A DNA stretch of 64,000 nt from Hallella seregens ATCC 51272. Its GTDB lineage: Bacteria > Bacteroidota > Bacteroidia > Bacteroidales > Bacteroidaceae. The notes under the pieces were generated by a model. It was not told where the DNA came from. It did not search any database and saw only the letters and a list, made by a program, of their open reading frames with translations. The DNA lies in the NCBI RefSeq assembly GCF_000518545.1, contig NZ_JADU01000016.1:40773-104772 (forward strand). Direction: 5' to 3'. A program made the translations under genes and the position numbers. Shown here one piece after another: positions 9,577 through 17,936 of this stretch (its first letter is position 1; every line of letters starts with the position of its first letter).

Positions 9577-10244
9577 ATTTCCTGAAGAAGCTCTTTCTGA
9601 TGTGCGGTGAGATTGGTCGGGAGCTTGACATGATAGGTGATGATGAGGTCGCCATAGGTGCCGTCGCCCCTGTCGTAGCCCTTGCCGCGCAGACGAACCT
9701 TGGTGTCGTTTTGCGTTTCGGGCTTGATTTTCAGCTTGATTTTACTGTTATTACGAAGCTGAAGAATCACCTCACCACCCAACAATGCGGTATAGAGATC
9801 GATGTTGACCTTGAGGTTCATCTCGCCGTTGTTCATACGACTGCCAGTCTGCCGGGATGCGCGTCGGCCACCCATGTTGCCAAACAGATCCTGAAAGAAG
9901 CTGGAGAACATGCCGTCTCCGCCACCTGCATTCGAGAAATCGAAGCCCTCAAAGGGCGAACCGGCGCCTGCTCCCTGATAGGAGCCCCCGCCCTGCCCCG
10001 CCTGGCGGAAAGCATCCGCCTCCCGCCAGTTCTGCCCAAACTGGTCGTATTTCTTTCGTTTCTCCGGGTCGCCAATGACATCGTATGCCTCGTTGAGTGC
10101 CTGAAACTTGGCTTTCGCCTTGGGGTCGTCAGGGTGCAGGTCGGGATGGAACTGCTTGGCACGCTTGCGGTACGCCTCGCGCACATCTTTCTGTGGGATG
10201 TTTGCATCCACTCCCAGTATCTTGTAATAGTCTATAAATGCCAT
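9564..10244 (-). CDS. DnaJ-type co-chaperone (CbpA/DnaJ class B-like)
   Basis: The 226-residue protein has an N-terminal J domain (about 1-70; YYKILGVDANIPQKDVREAYR, with the HPD motif in FHPDLHPDD). A Gly/Phe-rich linker follows (about 90-140, rich in GGG and GDGMFSSFF), and then a C-terminal substrate-binding domain (about 150-220, LKVNIDLYTALLGGEV). There is no cysteine-rich zinc domain, so it is not full DnaJ but resembles CbpA. Such proteins deliver clients to DnaK and stimulate its ATPase. It is shorter than E. coli CbpA (about 306 residues), having lost one of the two C-terminal beta domains. A CbpM-like partner is not next to it. Confidence 0.9.
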   Translation of the reverse strand: MAFIDYYKILGVDANIPQKDVREAYRKRAKQFHPDLHPDDPKAKAKFQALNEAYDVIGDPEKRKKYDQFGQNWREADAFRQAGQGGGSYQGAGAGSPFEGFDFSNAGGGDGMFSSFFQDLFGNMGGRRASRQTGSRMNNGEMNLKVNIDLYTALLGGEVILQLRNNSKIKLKIKPETQNDTKVRLRGKGYDRGDGTYGDLIITYHVKLPTNLTAHQKELLQEMRKG

Positions 10245-10325
10245 AATCTGTCCTCCTTATAATGGTGATAAGTCTACCCTGTTCTTAGCAAAATACATGC
10301 CAAGGTCTTGCATCGGAACATAAAA

Positions 10326-10353
10326 AAGCTGGACTCCATGAGGAATCCAGCTT
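10326..10353 (-). terminator. Terminator of rpsP
   Basis: AAGCTGGA (10326-10333) pairs with TCCAGCTT (10346-10353), with an extra inner TCC/GGA pair. On the minus strand the stem is followed by a U-run (A's at 10322-10327), as expected for intrinsic termination after rpsP. Confidence 0.8.
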
Positions 10354-10379
10354 GATGAATCTTCTTGTAAAAGTGCACC

Positions 10380-11027
10380 TTATGCTTCAGCAGGAGCTTC
10401 AGTCTGTGCTTCGGCAGGAGCTTCAGTCTGTGCTTCGGCAGGAGCCTCGGCCTGTGCTTCAACGGGAACCTCGGTCTGTGCTTCAACAGGAGCCTCGGCC
10501 TGTGCTTCAGTCTCTGTTGCATTTTCAGCAGCCTTTACAGCTTCGGCCTCTGCCTTTGCAGCTGCCTCGGCGGCCTTCTTGTCGGCCACTTTCTTGGCAA
10601 TGGCCTCGTTGATTTTCTTCTCGGCCTCGAGTTCCTTGGCCACAGACTCCTGACGGCTCTTGGCTACAGCATTGCGTGTAGCGGCGGCCTTCTGGTCTTT
10701 CTCGGCTTTCCAAGCATCGAACTTCTTCTGACAGGTTGCCTCGTCGAAAGCACCTTTCTTGACACCGCCTTTGAGATGCTTCATCATGTAAACACCCTCG
10801 GACTTGAGGATATTGCGCACGGTGTCGGTGGGCTGTGCACCGCACTCTACCCAGTGCATGGCGCGCTCAAAGTTCAAATCTACGGTTGCAGGATTGGTAT
10901 TGGGATTGTAAGTACCAATCTTCTCTGTAAATTTACCATCACGTGGAGCTCTTACGTCAGCGATAACGATTTTGTAGAATGCGTAATTCTTGTGACCGCC
11001 ACGCTGTAATCTGATTTTTGTTGCCAT
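10380..11027 (-). CDS. rpsP: 30S ribosomal protein S16 with long Ala/Glu repeat tail
   Basis: Residues 1-80 are ordinary S16 ([37 protein letters not shown]), which helps assemble the 30S body. The protein is 215 residues instead of about 80-90. Residues 80-160 are a charged helical extension (Lys/Glu/Ala). The last 50 or so are eight-residue repeats of the type EAPAEAQT. Long S16 tails are known in Bacteroidetes, but this tail is strongly repetitive. The start is ATG 11027, where the conserved N-terminus begins; a longer reading from 11087 adds 20 residues unlike S16. Terminator at 10326. Confidence 0.95.
   Translation of the reverse strand: MATKIRLQRGGHKNYAFYKIVIADVRAPRDGKFTEKIGTYNPNTNPATVDLNFERAMHWVECGAQPTDTVRNILKSEGVYMMKHLKGGVKKGAFDEATCQKKFDAWKAEKDQKAAATRNAVAKSRQESVAKELEAEKKINEAIAKKVADKKAAEAAAKAEAEAVKAAENATETEAQAEAPVEAQTEVPVEAQAEAPAEAQTEAPAEAQTEAPAEA
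10383..10510. repeat. 24 bp tandem repeat inside rpsP
   Basis: About five imperfect copies of a 24-base unit (GCTTCGGCAGGAGCTTCAGT and so on), encoding EAxAEAPx on the minus strand. Copies near the 3' end are nearly identical, which suggests recent expansion. The unit is a multiple of three, so copy changes keep the frame. Confidence 0.85.
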
Positions 11028-11084
11028 TTGTTTAAATAACTTTATTTGGTTTGAACTAATGCCACCAACTCGTGGTAGCGGCTG

Positions 11085-11092
11085 CAAAGGTA
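11085..11092 (-). promoter_or_regulatory. -7 element before rpsP
   Basis: TACCTTTG on the minus strand, 57 bases upstream of the chosen rpsP start, fits the Bacteroidetes consensus. Its position supports ATG 11027, since the 11087 start would overlap the promoter. Confidence 0.55.
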
Positions 11093-11160
11093 CGCTTTTT
11101 TATTCTGACCGCATGACCGGGGAGCCGTAAACCGTTGGTGATTACATTTTTTTAAGAAAT

Positions 11161-11535
11161 GCCCGGGAGCCTTGCGGGGCTCCCGCAAGGCTCAAAAGGA
11201 TCGCCGCGAGCCTTGCGGGAATACCCGAAGGCCTCAAAAGGATCGCCGCGAGCCTTGCGGGAGCCCCGCAAGCTTCAAAGGGAACGCTGGGAGCCTTGCG
11301 GGAACTCCCGAAGGCCTCAAAAGGATCGCTGGGAGCCTTGCGGGAGCCCCGAAAGCTTCAAAGGAAACGCTGGGAGCCTTGCGGGAACTCCCGAAGGCCT
11401 CAAAAGGATCGCTGGGAGCCTTGCGGGAACACCCGAAGGCCTCAAAAGGATGGCTGGGAGCCTTGCGGGAACACCCGAAAGCTTCAAAAGGATGGCCGGG
11501 AGCCTTGCGGAAACTCCCGAAAGGCTCCCGGGAAT
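11161..11535. repeat. Array of nine 41-42 bp palindromic repeats
   Basis: GAGCCTTGCGG recurs at 11167, 11208, 11250, 11291, 11333, 11374, 11416, 11458 and 11500, so the period is 41 or 42. Each unit can form a hairpin: the first is GAGCCTTGCGGG, one base, then CTCCCGCAAGGCTC; later ones use GCCTTGCGGG with CCCGAAGGC. Units are joined by CTCAAAAGGATCGC-like linkers. The array fills the space between the galE terminator and the rpsP promoter. It has no unique spacers, so it is not CRISPR; REP/BIME-like or an expanding minisatellite are the options. Confidence 0.9.
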
Positions 11536-11546
11536 GGCCACGAGAA

Positions 11547-11590
11547 AAACCCCAGCAGTGTTTTCATAGTCCCGAACACTGCTGGGGTTT
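11547..11590. terminator. Terminator of galE
   Basis: A perfect 16 bp inverted repeat, AAACCCCAGCAGTGTT (11547-11562) and AACACTGCTGGGGTTT (11575-11590), with a 12-base loop. It lies 57 bases downstream of the galE stop on the minus strand and could work in both directions. Confidence 0.8.
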
Positions 11591-11647
11591 GCACTTCTCG
11601 TTGGAAAGAGCGGGGGATGCGCGAGGACAAAACCCGGCCGCCCCCGC

Positions 11648-12685
11648 TTACATCAGTCCCCGTTCGCGCAGTTTCAGCTGCCAGTCCCATGCGGAGCGCA
11701 GCACGTCTTCCAAGGGCGTGTCTGCCCTCCAACCAAGCACTCGGTTGGCTTTGGAGCAGTCGCCCCAAATCTTTTCGATGTCGCCCTCACGACGGGGACC
11801 GTATTTCCAGTTGAGCTTTACGCCGGTGGCTTTCTCGAAAGTCTCGACAATTTCCAAGGTGGAATTGCCGTTTCCCGTACCAATATTGAAGTATTCGATG
11901 GGCTCGGTGTCCTGGTCCAGCGTGCGGGCCATGGCTGCCACGTGCGCCTTGGCCAGGTCGACGACATAGATGTAGTCGCGGATGCAGGTGCCGTCGGGCG
12001 TATCGTAATCGTGCCCAAAGATAGTCAGCTCCTTGCGAATGCCCATGGCCGTCTGCGTGACGAACGGAATCAGATTGGCCGGCACGCCGTTGGGCAGCTC
12101 GCCAATCAAGGCCGTCGGGTGGGCCCCGATAGGATTGAAATATCTCAATACGATGCTCTTGATGTCTGCACCGCTGTGGATATAGTCAAAGATAATCTGC
12201 TCGTTGATCTCCTTGGTGTTGCCATAGGGAGAGGTTGCCTTCTGATGAGGGGCGTCTTCGGTGACGGGAAGGTTCTCGGGCTTGGGCTGGCCGTAGACCG
12301 TGCAGCTGGATGAAAAGATGATGCCTTTGACGTGATATTTGGGCATAAGCTCCAGCAAGTTGACCAGAGAAACGATGTTGTTGCGGTAGTAAAGCAGGGG
12401 CTTCTGCACGCTCTCGCCCACGGCCTTGCTGGCTGCAAAGTGGATAATGCCTTCAATGTCGGGGTACTTCTGGAACACAGCCTCCGTAGCGGCCTTGTCG
12501 CGAAGGTCTACCTGCTCGAAAGCCGGCCTGACGCCGGTAATCTGTTCAATGCCATCCAAGACCTGAATGTTGGAATTGGAGAGGTCGTCGACGATGACAA
12601 CCTTGTAACCTGCCTGTTGCAACTCTACCGTGGTATGGGAACCGATGAAGCCGGTTCCGCCGGTAACGAGAATGGTTTGTTTCAT
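11648..12685 (-). CDS. galE: UDP-glucose 4-epimerase (GalE)
   Basis: GalE interconverts UDP-glucose and UDP-galactose, for galactose use and cell-surface polysaccharides. The 345 residues form the usual extended SDR enzyme: Rossmann motif VTGGTGFIGSH at residues 6-16, the active-site serine in FSSSCTVYG, and the YxxxK pair in SPYGNTKE. The C-terminal substrate domain has NPIGAHPTALIGE and the IGTGNGNS motif. It lies downstream of rnfA in the same direction but has its own strong promoter (12717-12748), so it is probably a separate unit. Confidence 0.96.
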   Translation of the reverse strand: MKQTILVTGGTGFIGSHTTVELQQAGYKVVIVDDLSNSNIQVLDGIEQITGVRPAFEQVDLRDKAATEAVFQKYPDIEGIIHFAASKAVGESVQKPLLYYRNNIVSLVNLLELMPKYHVKGIIFSSSCTVYGQPKPENLPVTEDAPHQKATSPYGNTKEINEQIIFDYIHSGADIKSIVLRYFNPIGAHPTALIGELPNGVPANLIPFVTQTAMGIRKELTIFGHDYDTPDGTCIRDYIYVVDLAKAHVAAMARTLDQDTEPIEYFNIGTGNGNSTLEIVETFEKATGVKLNWKYGPRREGDIEKIWGDCSKANRVLGWRADTPLEDVLRSAWDWQLKLRERGLM

Positions 12686-12716
12686 TGTATATGTGGAATA
12701 ATTGATGAATCTGCCA

Positions 12717-12748
12717 CAAAGTTAAGAAAAAAACTCAATACGGGCAAA
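12717..12748 (-). promoter_or_regulatory. Consensus promoter of galE
   Basis: On the minus strand TTTG (12745-12748), 20 bases, then TAACTTTG (12717-12724). This is an exact match to the Bacteroidetes promoter consensus, 32 bases before the galE start and inside the short space after rnfA. Confidence 0.8.
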
Positions 12749-12766
12749 GTGCCGTCGCATTTAAAT

Positions 12767-13369
12767 CTAATCCAGACCAAACAATACTTTCAGGCCGCCG
12801 TCGACGCCGGAGAAGCCCATGAAAGCCAGCGACAGCAGACCTGCCGTGACCAGAACAATGGCCATGCCCTGCATGCCCTTGGGGATTCTGACCAGTTCCA
12901 ACTGCTCGCGAATGCCGGCAAAGACCGTCAGGGCAAGGGCAAAACCCAGGGCCGTTGAGAAAGCATAGGCCACACTCTGAAGCAGGTCATAGTCTTTCTG
13001 GATGACAAGGATGGCTACACCCAAGACGGCACAGTTGGTGGTGATGAGGGGCAGGAAGATGCCCAAGGCCTGATAAAGAGCCGGACTTGCTTTTTTGAGG
13101 ATGATCTCGACCATCTGTACCAAGGCCGCGATGATGAGGATAAAAGTCAGCGTCTGCAAATATTGGAGTCCCAAGGGGTTGAGTATATAGATTTGCACCA
13201 GCCAGGTGACGACAGTGGATAGTGTCAGCACAAAGGCCACGGCAGCCCCCATGCCCATGGCGGTCTCGATTTTGCGGGAGACGCCAAGGAACGGACAGAT
13301 GCCCAGGAACTGGCTGAGAATGATATTGTTGACAAATATCGCGCTGATGAATATTAAGAGATATTCCAT
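12767..13369 (-). CDS. rnfA: Rnf complex membrane subunit RnfA
   Basis: The 200-residue integral membrane protein has six predicted membrane helices. It carries the two conserved cysteine stretches SQFLGICPFLG and TTNCAVLG, which in this family help hold an intramembrane iron-sulfur cluster at the RnfA-RnfE interface. It is part of the ion-translocating ferredoxin:NAD oxidoreductase in the cytoplasmic membrane. It is the last gene of rseC-rnfBCDGEA, 26 bases after rnfE. Confidence 0.95.
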   Translation of the reverse strand: MEYLLIFISAIFVNNIILSQFLGICPFLGVSRKIETAMGMGAAVAFVLTLSTVVTWLVQIYILNPLGLQYLQTLTFILIIAALVQMVEIILKKASPALYQALGIFLPLITTNCAVLGVAILVIQKDYDLLQSVAYAFSTALGFALALTVFAGIREQLELVRIPKGMQGMAIVLVTAGLLSLAFMGFSGVDGGLKVLFGLD

Positions 13370-13395
13370 TTGGTCATTGATTGAGGGGTACTACG

Positions 13396-13983
13396 TTAGT
13401 TGGCTCTCACCTTATTAAATATAGCTACCAGAAAGCCCAGTGAAAGAAATGCACCTGGAGGCAGCACGAAGAGGAGTATGTTGGTGGTCTCGGGCAGCAG
13501 CTGGAAGCCAAAGAGGCTGCCCGCTCCGAGAATCTCACGCATGGCTCCCAGCAACGTCAGTGCCAACGTGAAGCCAAGGCCAATCCCCAAACCGTCGCAA
13601 AAGCTCTCCAAGGGTGTGTGCTTGCAGGCAAAGCTCTCGGCACGTCCGAGGATGATGCAGTTGACCACGATCAGCGGGATGTAGATGCCCAATGCCTTGT
13701 TAATGCTGTCGGGAGCATAAGCCGACATGAACATTTGCAGGATGGTGACAAAGGCTGCTATCACCACGATGAAGACAGGAATGCGCACTTTGTCGGGGGT
13801 GACGCTTTTGATGCACGAAATGACGGTGTTGGTGCAGACCAGCACCAGCATGGTTGCCAGTCCCATGGACAGACCGTTGACGGTGCTTGTCGTCGTGGCC
13901 AGCGTGGGGCACATGCCCAGCAAAAGGACGAAGGTGGGGTTCTCCTTGACCAGGCCGTTGGTTATGATTTGAAGATGATTCAT
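13396..13983 (-). CDS. rnfE: Rnf complex membrane subunit RnfE
   Basis: RnfE is homologous to RnfA with inverted topology. The 195 residues give six membrane helices, with conserved LLLGMCPTLA and VNCIILGRAE cysteine segments matching those in RnfA. Together they form the core through which electrons cross the membrane. It lies 17 bases after rnfG and before rnfA. Confidence 0.95.
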   Translation of the reverse strand: MNHLQIITNGLVKENPTFVLLLGMCPTLATTTSTVNGLSMGLATMLVLVCTNTVISCIKSVTPDKVRIPVFIVVIAAFVTILQMFMSAYAPDSINKALGIYIPLIVVNCIILGRAESFACKHTPLESFCDGLGIGLGFTLALTLLGAMREILGAGSLFGFQLLPETTNILLFVLPPGAFLSLGFLVAIFNKVRAN

Positions 13984-14000
13984 GATTTTATCCCTTTCTT

Positions 14001-14618
14001 TTACTTGTTGGCATTGACCGTCCGATGTTCATGCTTCACCGACTGGCTATAAGCTGCATAGGCCTGATTCACAGCCTTGAGAAAAGCACGGCTTGTAATG
14101 GTAGAGGCTGTAATGGCATCCACCTGTCCGCCATCCTTGCTCACGGAGAGGAGCGCCTCGTTGGGACGCATGCCAATGATGTCGCCCTTGCCTCCTTTCT
14201 GGAACCAAGTTTGAGCCTTGGCTCCCAAGCCGGGTGTCTCCGATGTCTGCAAAATGGTATAGCCCAGTATGGCACCTTGCGGATTGAATCCCACCAGCAC
14301 CCTGAGGTCTCCGCCGAAGCCCAGTGTCGTGCTTTCCACAGCGGCGCCGAGAGGGCGTCCGTTTCGGTCGGCAGTTTGGTGAACAACGAAAGTAGCCTCC
14401 TTTCCATCCATGGATAGTTTCAGCGTATCGTTGGCCGTCACGGTGAGTCCTGTCGTCCCCATGACTTCCTGAATGCCGTCGGCCAGCGTTTTTTCAGCCT
14501 TTTCGGCAATCGGGCCTTCGGTGATATGATTCACCCACGCCAGCAGCACACCCGTGATTAGCGCACAGCCCACGAGCACAAGTATGAGGTTTTGCAGTGA
14601 AGAACTGATTTTTTTCAT
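14001..14618 (-). CDS. rnfG: Rnf complex FMN-binding subunit RnfG
   Basis: RnfG is a periplasm-facing subunit with covalently bound FMN. The 205 residues comprise one N-terminal membrane anchor (about 8-28, LILVLVGCALITGVLLAWV) and an FMN_bind domain. The attachment threonine is expected in DAITASTITSRA, which fits the S/T-G/A-A-T-x-T/S family motif with a Ser at the second last usual Ala. TSETPGLGAKA is the other family hallmark. The start MKKISSSLQN at 14618 lies 10 bases after the rnfD stop; an upstream ATG would overlap rnfD. Confidence 0.94.
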   Translation of the reverse strand: MKKISSSLQNLILVLVGCALITGVLLAWVNHITEGPIAEKAEKTLADGIQEVMGTTGLTVTANDTLKLSMDGKEATFVVHQTADRNGRPLGAAVESTTLGFGGDLRVLVGFNPQGAILGYTILQTSETPGLGAKAQTWFQKGGKGDIIGMRPNEALLSVSKDGGQVDAITASTITSRAFLKAVNQAYAAYSQSVKHEHRTVNANK

Positions 14619-14628
14619 GACATTTCTC

Positions 14629-15633
14629 CTACTTGTTATTGGCCGGCACTTCACCAAAGCGCTTGGGTTTCACATAAAAATTGATAAGCGGGGTGCAGGC
14701 GTTCATCATCAAGATGGCAAACGACATGCCTTCCGGATAGCTGCCCCAGTTGCGGATGACCACTGTCAGGAAGCCAATGGCGACTCCATAAATCAGCTGT
14801 CCCCTGTGGGTCATGGGCGACGATACGTAGTCGGTGGCCATAAAGATGGCTCCCAGCATGAGTCCGCCGCTCAGAATCACTTGTATGGGATTGGCATAAA
14901 TGGGGTTGGCCGCATGCAGAAGCCCACTGAATATGAAGACGGTGAGGATGATGCTTACAGGGATGTGCCATGTGATAATGCGTTTCCAGAGCATGTAGCC
15001 CAGTCCCAGCAACAGGGTCAGCGCACATATTTCTCCCAACGTGCCTGCACCGAGCCCATTTCCTGCATTGCCCAGCAACATATCCATCGCACTGGGCACC
15101 TTGTCGAGCAGACTGGAATCGCCGCTTTTGATGGCCTCTTTCATGAGGCTCAACGGGGTGGCGCCCGTCGTGGCATCGGTATAGGCAGCTTGCTGTCCGC
15201 CTATGGGCCAGCTGGTCATGGCCGCCGGAAAACTGACCAGCAAAAAACAACGGCCCACCAATGCCGGATTGAAAATGTTGCAGCCCAGCCCGCCAAAACT
15301 CATTTTGCCCACGCCTATGGCCACAAGTGCCCCAACCAGAATCATCCAGATGGGGAAGTTGCTGGGGAGGTTCATACCCAGCAGCAAGCCGGTAAGCATG
15401 GCCGAGCAGTCGGTGAGCGTGGTGGGACGGCGGAGCAGGTATTTGGTGATCGACCACTCAAAAAACATGCAGGCGGCCACACTTGTCAGGCAGACGACCA
15501 CGGAACCGAGCCCGAAATAGTAAAAGGAAACCAAAAGCGTTGGGAGAAGGGCAAGAATGACTCCCCGCATATTCGCCTCGATGCTGTCCGTGCCATGGAC
15601 ATGCGGCGATAGTGAAACGACTAATTTACTCAT
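14629..15633 (-). CDS. rnfD: Rnf complex membrane subunit RnfD
   Basis: The 334-residue multi-helix protein is homologous to NqrB. It starts with LVVSLSPHVHGTDSI and contains the covalent-FMN motif TGATPLS (about residue 157-163). It has about nine to ten membrane helices, with GGLGCNIFNPALVGR and ATDYVSSPMTHRGQ typical of the family. It probably forms the sodium or proton route. It lies between rnfC (37 bases) and rnfG (10 bases). Confidence 0.95.
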   Translation of the reverse strand: MSKLVVSLSPHVHGTDSIEANMRGVILALLPTLLVSFYYFGLGSVVVCLTSVAACMFFEWSITKYLLRRPTTLTDCSAMLTGLLLGMNLPSNFPIWMILVGALVAIGVGKMSFGGLGCNIFNPALVGRCFLLVSFPAAMTSWPIGGQQAAYTDATTGATPLSLMKEAIKSGDSSLLDKVPSAMDMLLGNAGNGLGAGTLGEICALTLLLGLGYMLWKRIITWHIPVSIILTVFIFSGLLHAANPIYANPIQVILSGGLMLGAIFMATDYVSSPMTHRGQLIYGVAIGFLTVVIRNWGSYPEGMSFAILMMNACTPLINFYVKPKRFGEVPANNK

Positions 15634-15670
15634 GTTTAAATCCGATTGTATGCAATCGTTGATGTTTCTT

Positions 15671-17020
15671 TTATTTCTTGTTTCTCGCTTTGATAATGTT
15701 CATGACAGCAGCTTTGCCCTGCAGGATATTGTCCAGCAAAGGACGATGGGCCGGGCAAGTGAACTGGCAGGAGCCGCAGGAAATGCAGCTTGTCACCGCC
15801 TCGGCTTCGAGCCGCTCATACTTCTGCAAGGCCGACAGTGTTGCAATGAGGTAAGGCTCCAGCCCCATGGGGCACACTGCAACGCACTTGCTGCAGCGTA
15901 TACAGGGCTGCACAGGTTTGCGATGCGCCTCCTGCCCGGTGAGTACGGTAATCGAATTGGTGCCTTTGCACACGGGCACGTCCAGACTGCTGACAGCCTT
16001 GCCCATCATGGGGCCACCCGCCAACACCTTGTTGTCGCCTTCGGGCATGCCTCCACACGCTTCGATGAGCTGGCCAAAGGGGGTGCCCATACGCACTAAG
16101 AAGTTGCCCGGCCGGGCGATTCCCTTGCCTGTCACCGTGGTGTAACGCTCGAAAAGAGGCTTGTTCTTCATCACGGCTTGATAGACGGCAAAGGCCGTTC
16201 CCACGTTATGCACCACTGCACCTACACTGACTGGAATGGCCGGCGGGGCCGGAACCTGTCGGCGTATCACGGCATCCACCAGTTGTTTTTCTCCTCCTTG
16301 TGGATATTTTTGCGCCAAAGGCACCACCTGGATGCGAGCATCTTCGCGTGCTCGTTCCGTGAGCAGCCGAATGGCTTGCGGTTTGTTCTCTTCAATGCCG
16401 ATATAGCCTTGGTCCACGCCAACGGCTTTCATCAGCAGCTGTATGCCTACCATGATCTCGCCGGCGTGCTCCATCATCAGCCGATAGTCCGAGGTGATGT
16501 AGGGTTCGCACTCCACCCCATTGATGATGACACAACTGGCCTTGCTGCCGGGCGGCGGTGTCAGCTTGATAAAGGTAGGGAATCCGGCGCCGCCCATACC
16601 CGTAACGCCGGCCTCCTTGATACGGGCCACGATCTCTTCTGGGGTAAGCTCCGGATGGGCGGCCAGCGTCTCCAGCCGCTCCGAACGGTCGATTCGTTCC
16701 TCCCACTCGTCCCCCTCCACGTTGACATAGATGGCCGGTTGGCGATACCCCGTGGCATCTATGGCCATGTCCACTTTGGCCACAGTGCCCGACACCGAGG
16801 AGTAGATGGGAGCAGAGACAAAGCCTCCGGCTTCGGCAATCAGTGTGCCCACCTTGACTTTGTCCCCGCGACGGACAACCGGTTTGGCCGGTGCTCCGAT
16901 GTGCTGCCCCAAGGGGAAGATGGCTGTCTTGGGCAGTTCGGCTGCCACGGTTACGGCATCGGTCGACAATTTGTTCTCTTCGGGATGGATGCCTCCAATA
17001 CGGAATGTGTGCAATTTCAT
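15671..17020 (-). CDS. rnfC: Rnf complex NADH-binding subunit RnfC
   Basis: RnfC is the cytoplasmic subunit that reacts with NAD(H). The 449 residues hold an N-terminal RnfC barrel-sandwich domain, a Complex I 51 kDa-like domain (GGAGFPTFIKL, glycine-rich), an SLBB domain, and two ferredoxin motifs CIRCSKCVAVCP and CISCGSCQFTCP near residues 368-420. Bacteroidetes RnfC proteins lack the long Ala-rich tail of the enterobacterial ones, as here. Its start overlaps the rnfB stop by four bases (ATGA), so translation is probably coupled. Confidence 0.96.
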   Translation of the reverse strand: MKLHTFRIGGIHPEENKLSTDAVTVAAELPKTAIFPLGQHIGAPAKPVVRRGDKVKVGTLIAEAGGFVSAPIYSSVSGTVAKVDMAIDATGYRQPAIYVNVEGDEWEERIDRSERLETLAAHPELTPEEIVARIKEAGVTGMGGAGFPTFIKLTPPPGSKASCVIINGVECEPYITSDYRLMMEHAGEIMVGIQLLMKAVGVDQGYIGIEENKPQAIRLLTERAREDARIQVVPLAQKYPQGGEKQLVDAVIRRQVPAPPAIPVSVGAVVHNVGTAFAVYQAVMKNKPLFERYTTVTGKGIARPGNFLVRMGTPFGQLIEACGGMPEGDNKVLAGGPMMGKAVSSLDVPVCKGTNSITVLTGQEAHRKPVQPCIRCSKCVAVCPMGLEPYLIATLSALQKYERLEAEAVTSCISCGSCQFTCPAHRPLLDNILQGKAAVMNIIKARNKK

Positions 17021-17877
17021 ACGGCTGCCTCCTTGATTTCAATCTTCTTTTTCACGGGAAAGTTCACTTTGACGATGGCCCCTGTCGGACATTCGTCGAC
17101 ACACTTGGTGCACAGACGGCACTTGTTGAAATCGATATAGGACAGGTTGTTCTCAATCGTAATGGCATCAAATGAGCACGCTTTCTCGCACTTGCCACAA
17201 GCGATGCAAGCCACCTGGCACGCTTTGCGTGCCGCGGCTCCCTTGTCTTGGTTCACACACTGCACGTAGACGCGGCGGTTCTTGGGTCCTTTCTTGCGCA
17301 ATTCGATGATATGACGCGGACAGGCTTTGACGCATGCACCACACGAAGTGCATTTGTCATCGTCCACTTCGGGCAGCCTGGTTTCCGGGTTCATGCGGAT
17401 GGCATCGAACTGACAGGCCTGCACGCAGTCGCCACAGCCCAGACAACCATAGCCGCATGCCGTCTCGCCGGCACCTGTGGCGTGCATGGCGGCACAGGTC
17501 ATCAGTCCATCATATTGAGCAATGCGCGGCCGATGCTCGCACGTGCCATTGCAGCGCACCACGGCAACCTGCGGTTCCGCATTGGCCACGGCCATGCCCA
17601 ACAAGTCGGCTACCTGTCCCATCACTTCCTGCCCACCGACAGGACACATCAGTCCGTCGATGGAACCTTGGTCGGCCCCTTTGACAAGAGCGTCGGCCAT
17701 GCCCAAACAACCGGCAAAACCACACCCGCCGCAGTTAGCGCCGGGCAGTGCCTCCTGCACCTGTCCGATGCGCGGATCTTCATCTACAGCAAACTTCTTG
17801 GAGACCAGGTAGAGCACCACGGCTGCAACCAGTGCAATGGATCCAAGAACAATGACTGCATTCAAAATAAAATCCAT
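17017..17877 (-). CDS. rnfB: Rnf complex ferredoxin subunit RnfB
   Basis: RnfB receives electrons from ferredoxin. The 286 residues have an N-terminal membrane helix (about 4-24), a 4Fe-4S domain of the GANCGGCGFAGC type, and four further ferredoxin motifs in two pairs: CLGCGDCVQAC, CTSCGACVKAC, CIACGKCEKAC and CRLCTKCVDEC. This multi-ferredoxin layout is that of anaerobes. The start is ATG 17877, where MDFILNAVIVLG begins the membrane anchor; the long upstream in-frame extension lies in the rseC region and is not conserved. Confidence 0.96.
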   Translation of the reverse strand: MDFILNAVIVLGSIALVAAVVLYLVSKKFAVDEDPRIGQVQEALPGANCGGCGFAGCLGMADALVKGADQGSIDGLMCPVGGQEVMGQVADLLGMAVANAEPQVAVVRCNGTCEHRPRIAQYDGLMTCAAMHATGAGETACGYGCLGCGDCVQACQFDAIRMNPETRLPEVDDDKCTSCGACVKACPRHIIELRKKGPKNRRVYVQCVNQDKGAAARKACQVACIACGKCEKACSFDAITIENNLSYIDFNKCRLCTKCVDECPTGAIVKVNFPVKKKIEIKEAAV

Positions 17878-17936
17878 AACTTTTTTGTATTCGTTTTTCT
17901 TGATATAAGTAGGTTTGTTGTTTTGTATTCTTGTAT

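Noticed and set aside
11161..11535. CRISPR array
   Set aside because: Units are contiguous and palindromic without unique spacers, and no cas gene lies nearby.
11159..11969. Overlapping open frames through the 42 bp repeat array
   Set aside because: All frames are open simply because the repeat lacks stop codons; the 41/42 alternation breaks any fixed peptide repeat.
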